Assembly: GCF_025264665.1 (NCBI RefSeq)
Contig: NZ_CP073697.1
Span: 4,073,501 to 4,137,500, forward strand
Direction of reading: 5' to 3'
DNA length: 64,000 nt
Origin: Edaphobacter flagellatus
Lineage (GTDB): Bacteria; Acidobacteriota; Terriglobia; Terriglobales; Acidobacteriaceae
The notes beneath the pieces are model-generated. The model had not been told where the DNA came from. It saw only the letters and a program-made list of their open reading frames with translations, and ran no database searches. A program made the position numbers and the translations under genes. Below are positions 60,795-64,000 of the stretch, in pieces (the first letter of the stretch is position 1; every line of letters starts with the position of its first letter).

Positions 60795-61408
60795 GTATGA
60801 GGATCGGATACGGCTTCGACTCGCATGCGTTCAAGCCAGGTGTACCACTGGTGATTGGCGGATTGAAGATCGAGCATCCTGAGGGGCTTGCGGGCCACTC
60901 CGATGGCGACGTGTTACTGCATGCGATTACGGATGCACTTCTGGGCGCGGTCTCAGCTGGTGATATCGGAACGTTCTTCCCGCCGAGCGATCCTCGGTGG
61001 AAGGGCGCGGCTTCGCACGTCTTTCTGGAGACGGCGCTGGAAGAGGTGGCAACCGCCGGATACAAGATCGTCAATGTGGACACCGTGCTAGTGATGGCGC
61101 AGCCGAAGATTGTGCCGATCGCAGGTGAGCTGCGCGAGCGTGTTGCCGAGCTGCTTGGAGTTAAGCCCGGTGAGGTTGGCATCAAAGCCAAGACGCCGGA
61201 GGGGCTGAACCAGGATCATGTGGCCGTGGCTCATGCGACGGTGCTGCTGGAGAGTGTGAAGTTGGCCGACCCACCGGCTCGGATGGTTGCTTCTGCCGAT
61301 GTCGATGATGAGATCGATGAAGTAGTGAAGGGGTTGGTTGGCGGCGCGCACGATGTTTCGGCACTTGGCCGCAAGCGGCCGCCATTTGATACCGACGATC
61401 TGACTTAG
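60791..61408 (+). CDS. ispF: 2-C-methyl-D-erythritol 2,4-cyclodiphosphate synthase
   Basis: 205 residues. The metal-binding DSH in IGYGFDSHAFKPG, the motif GHSDGDVLLHAITDALLGA, and KAKTPEGLNQD correspond to the IspF active site, which cyclises CDP-ME-2-phosphate. The usual family length is about 160; here a ~45-residue extension (VKLADPPARM to FDTDDLT) follows the last beta strand and contains an acidic stretch DVDDEIDE. Coupled to ispD by ATGA overlap. Confidence 0.95.
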   Translation: MSMRIGYGFDSHAFKPGVPLVIGGLKIEHPEGLAGHSDGDVLLHAITDALLGAVSAGDIGTFFPPSDPRWKGAASHVFLETALEEVATAGYKIVNVDTVLVMAQPKIVPIAGELRERVAELLGVKPGEVGIKAKTPEGLNQDHVAVAHATVLLESVKLADPPARMVASADVDDEIDEVVKGLVGGAHDVSALGRKRPPFDTDDLT

Positions 61409-61417
61409 TTGAGGAGA

Positions 61418-62086
61418 TTAGGGTTTTACGACGGCAAGTGCGAAGCCGTCGTAGCCTTTGCTGCCCACGGTCTGGATGGCGGTGGCGTCGAGGCGCGGGT
61501 GTGTGCCGAGCTTTTCAAGGAAGGTCCGTGTCCCTGCAACGCGCTCGTCGGTGCTGTTCTTGTCGACAATCTCGCCTTCGCGGACCACATTGTCTCCGAT
61601 GATGACGGTGCCGGGGCGGGAGAAGCGAAGCGCCCAGTCAAGATAGTTCGGATTGTTTGGCTTGTCGGCATCGAGGAAGATGAAGTCAAACGGCGCTGGG
61701 TTCTCAGCCGCAAGCTTTTCGAGGGATTCGAGCGCGGGGCCGACGCGGATATCGACCAGCGAACTGAGTCCGGCTCGCCGAATATTGTTGGCGGCGACGG
61801 CAGCATGTTTGGGATCGAGCTCAAGGGTGATGAGCTGCCCGTCAGATGGAAGCGCACGGGCAAGCCAGATAGACGAGTAGCCGCCAAGGGTTCCAATCTC
61901 GAGGATGCGTTTTGCCCCCTGAACGCGGGCGATCAGATGCAGTAGTTTGCCTTGGTTAGGGGCTACATCAATGGCAGGAAGACCCGCGCAAGCATTGGCG
62001 TCCAGCGCCTCGGCCATGTTGTGATCGGCGGGGATAAGCGTGTCGGCGAGATAACGATCGACGGTGACCCAGAGACCTTGATCCAT
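61418..62086 (-). CDS. SAM-dependent O-methyltransferase (family 3)
   Basis: 222 residues. The family-3 signature appears as KRILEIGTLGGYSSIWLARAL (SAM binding), ITLELDPKHAAVAANNIRRAG, DFIFLDADKPNNPNYLDWAL (metal-binding Asp cluster) and GTVIIGDNVVREG. Members methylate catechol-like substrates in a divalent-metal-dependent reaction. It is convergent with ispF and divergent from the peptidase gene. Confidence 0.92.
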   Translation of the reverse strand: MDQGLWVTVDRYLADTLIPADHNMAEALDANACAGLPAIDVAPNQGKLLHLIARVQGAKRILEIGTLGGYSSIWLARALPSDGQLITLELDPKHAAVAANNIRRAGLSSLVDIRVGPALESLEKLAAENPAPFDFIFLDADKPNNPNYLDWALRFSRPGTVIIGDNVVREGEIVDKNSTDERVAGTRTFLEKLGTHPRLDATAIQTVGSKGYDGFALAVVKP

Positions 62087-62168
62087 AACCTCAAGATAGA
62101 TTCATCCGGCGCGGTGAGCAAGTGACTCCGGGATGCTAGCGTGGTGTGAAGAGCTTTCTGTGAGGAAC

Positions 62169-64000
62169 ATGATGCGGATCGGATTCGGTTTGCTGGTTGC
62201 AACAGTATTGGGTTCGGCGATGTATGGGCAGACCGTGGCTTCGCCGCAGTTGATAGATGCTCCAAAGGTAGCGCGAGACTGCGCCACAGGCGGAGAGTGG
62301 GCGACTCCGGCGGAGAGGGAGTGTTATGCCATCACGCCAGACTATACGGCTACGATGAGCTATCTCCAGCGTGTAGAGGCTGCGACCCCGGGGCAGGTGA
62401 AGATTGAGTCATTCGGGAAGACAGGCGAAGGACGCGATCTGGATATCGTGATTGTCTCGCGAGATGGCGTCTTCGACCCGGTAGCGATTCATGCTGCGAA
62501 GCGTCCGGTCGTGCTGGTGCAGAACTCCATCCACGCAGGCGAAATGGATGGCAAGGATGCGTGTCTGGCCCTGCTGCGCGATATGGTGATTACGAAGTCG
62601 AAAGCGGCCTTACTGGAGCGGGCGGTGTTCATCTTCATCCCCATGTACAACGCCGATGGGCACGAGCGTCGCAGTCGGTATAACCGTATCAATCAGGATG
62701 GTCCAGCGGAGATGGGGTTCCGCGGCAATGGGACGAATCTGAATCTGAACCGCGATTATCTGAAGGACGATGCTCCCGAGACGAGGGCGTTCATGGCGAT
62801 GTTTCACCGCTGGCTACCGGACTTCTTTGTCGACGATCATGTGACGGACGGTGCGGACTATCAGTACGACGTAACGTTCACGATCGACGATGGGCCGAAC
62901 ATGCCATCGGCGACAGCAAAATGGGTGGACGATGTCGTAACGCCGGGGCTGGAGAAGTATGTCGATGCGCACGGGCATCTGGCTGCACCGACTTATATCA
63001 ATCTTGTGAACGACAACGATCCGGCGCAAGGGCTTGGCTTCAACGACGATCCACCGCGCTTTTCGACGGGGTACATGATTCTTGAAGGGCGTCCGTCAAT
63101 GCTGGTGGAGCTGCACATGCTGAAGGATTACAAGACGCGTGTGATAGGGAACTACGAGATTCTTGCGGGTCTGCTGGATCTGGTAAATCGTGATGCTGAC
63201 AAGCTGATTGCGATGAACGCGGCTGCGGATAAAGAAGCCGAAGCGATGGGCGCGCATCCGCTGAGTAATGTGAAGTATCCGCTGGCGCTCGGCTGGGGCG
63301 GGCAGACGACTCCGTTTTTGTTTCGCGGATATAAGTACACGCGTGAGCTGAGTGCGGTTTCCGGCGCGATGTGGGTGAAGTACACGCATGAACCGTGGAA
63401 TGTTTCGCTGCCATTCCAGACCGGGTTTAAGGTGACGGCGGAAGCAACGCTTCCGGCGGCCTACATCATTCCGGCGCAGTGGACGAAGGTGATCGATGTG
63501 CTGTCTGCGCATCAGGTGGAGATGGCGCGCACGACGGCTGCGTGGTCTGGCGATGTGGAGACGTATCGCTGCGCGGGAATGATGTGGCAGGAGCCTCCGT
63601 TTGAAGGGAGGCATCCGACGTTTAACGGTGAGGCACTTCACGATCCGGGTAAGTTCGGAAGCTGTGCTCTGGTGCGTGAGCGGATGAGTTTTCCGGCTGG
63701 CTCGGCGGTGGTGCGCCTGAATCAGCGATTGTCGAAGGTTGCGGTTGAGTGGCTGGAGCCTGCGGCTCCTGATTCGGCGATGCAGTGGGGCTTCTTCGAC
63801 GCAATTTTCGAGCAGAAGGAGTATGGCGAAGCCTACGTACTGGAGGATCTGGCGCGGGAGATGATGGCCAGGGACCCAAAGCTGAAGGCTGAGTTTGAGA
63901 AGAAGGTGGCCAGCGATCCGGTGTTTGCCGGTAGCCCTTCCGCGAGGCTGGAGTTCTTCTACGAGCGATCGCCTTGGTATGCGGCGAATCGCGTGGGGTT
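62169..64000 (+). CDS. Secreted M14-family zinc carboxypeptidase, 3'-truncated by window
   Basis: The frame runs without a stop from ATG 62169 to the window end, about 610 residues. GAGG lies upstream; a second ATG follows immediately. A signal peptide (FGLLVATVLGSAMYGQ) precedes the peptidase: zinc ligands in NSIHAGEMDGKD (HxxE), then NADGHERRSRYNRINQ, GTNLNLNRDYLK and DDHVTDG, typical of M14. The region after about residue 400 (from LRERMSFPAG-like strands on) is an additional beta-rich part. Its end and function lie outside the window. Confidence 0.88.
   Translation, partial: MMRIGFGLLVATVLGSAMYGQTVASPQLIDAPKVARDCATGGEWATPAERECYAITPDYTATMSYLQRVEAATPGQVKIESFGKTGEGRDLDIVIVSRDGVFDPVAIHAAKRPVVLVQNSIHAGEMDGKDACLALLRDMVITKSKAALLERAVFIFIPMYNADGHERRSRYNRINQDGPAEMGFRGNGTNLNLNRDYLKDDAPETRAFMAMFHRWLPDFFVDDHVTDGADYQYDVTFTIDDGPNMPSATAKWVDDVVTPGLEKYVDAHGHLAAPTYINLVNDNDPAQGLGFNDDPPRFSTGYMILEGRPSMLVELHMLKDYKTRVIGNYEILAGLLDLVNRDADKLIAMNAAADKEAEAMGAHPLSNVKYPLALGWGGQTTPFLFRGYKYTRELSAVSGAMWVKYTHEPWNVSLPFQTGFKVTAEATLPAAYIIPAQWTKVIDVLSAHQVEMARTTAAWSGDVETYRCAGMMWQEPPFEGRHPTFNGEALHDPGKFGSCALVRERMSFPAGSAVVRLNQRLSKVAVEWLEPAAPDSAMQWGFFDAIFEQKEYGEAYVLEDLAREMMARDPKLKAEFEKKVASDPVFAGSPSARLEFFYERSPWYAANRVG

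Overview
The window reads as a chromosomal segment of an acidobacterium of the class Terriglobia (Terriglobus / Granulicella / Edaphobacter type). The grounds are a large Oar-like TonB-dependent receptor, a secreted VWFA-domain protein, a PEP-CTERM protein, MBG/Ig-like secreted proteins, GTP-dependent PEP carboxykinase, and a high-GC genome with Shine-Dalgarno starts. This is an inference from gene content; no 16S gene is present. I see no insertion sequence, prophage, CRISPR array, tRNA or rRNA.

Layout. 1-9.8 kb: end of rplL, a long structured leader, then rpoB and rpoC with a strong terminator. 9.8-16.6 kb: a small membrane protein, a TonB-C protein, a ROK/polyphosphate-glucokinase-like kinase, a cNMP-type sensor histidine kinase, a VOC protein, a GlsB-type membrane protein and a PAS-GGDEF-EAL protein. 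16.9-24.4 kb: a VWFA protein, a thioredoxin-like protein, a BrkB-type membrane protein, pyruvate kinase, a DUF6807/Gfo-Idh pair and a tiny basic protein. Three perfect head-to-tail duplications (77, 55 and 131 bp) interrupt genes in this stretch. 24.6-33.4 kb: a large secreted protein, a PEP-CTERM protein, mutL, a protein with a KPFGDR-repeat tail, cmk and a cold-shock gene. 33.7-38.9 kb (minus strand): sucA, an altronate/galactarate-type dehydratase and a secreted hypothetical. 39-44.3 kb: an outer-membrane barrel, then an MFS exporter divergent from a PadR regulator and FAD monooxygenase.

44.4-49.4 kb, minus strand, is the most interesting part. A YeiH-family (putative sulfate exporter) transporter is preceded by an unannotated 39-aa membrane peptide. 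Upstream lies a regulatory region with two good sigma70-type promoters, a potentially pseudoknotted RNA ending in a terminator, and a near-leaderless 28-codon ORF with eight Cys codons followed by a second terminator with almost the same stem. A second tiny ORF with three consecutive Cys codons lies between the transporter and the downstream TonB-dependent receptor. Together this looks like a cysteine-sensing attenuation system controlling a transporter/receptor operon.

49.5-64 kb: pckG, an AI-2E-family transporter, a methyltransferase, lptE-holA (TAATG overlap), a DUF4260 gene flanked by imperfect direct repeats, a membrane protein, tilS-ftsH, a GNAT protein, ispD-ispF (ATGA overlap), an O-methyltransferase and the start of a secreted M14 metallopeptidase cut off by the window end. 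Most of the window is ordinary housekeeping; sucA, pyk and pckG are central-carbon genes lying as separate units.
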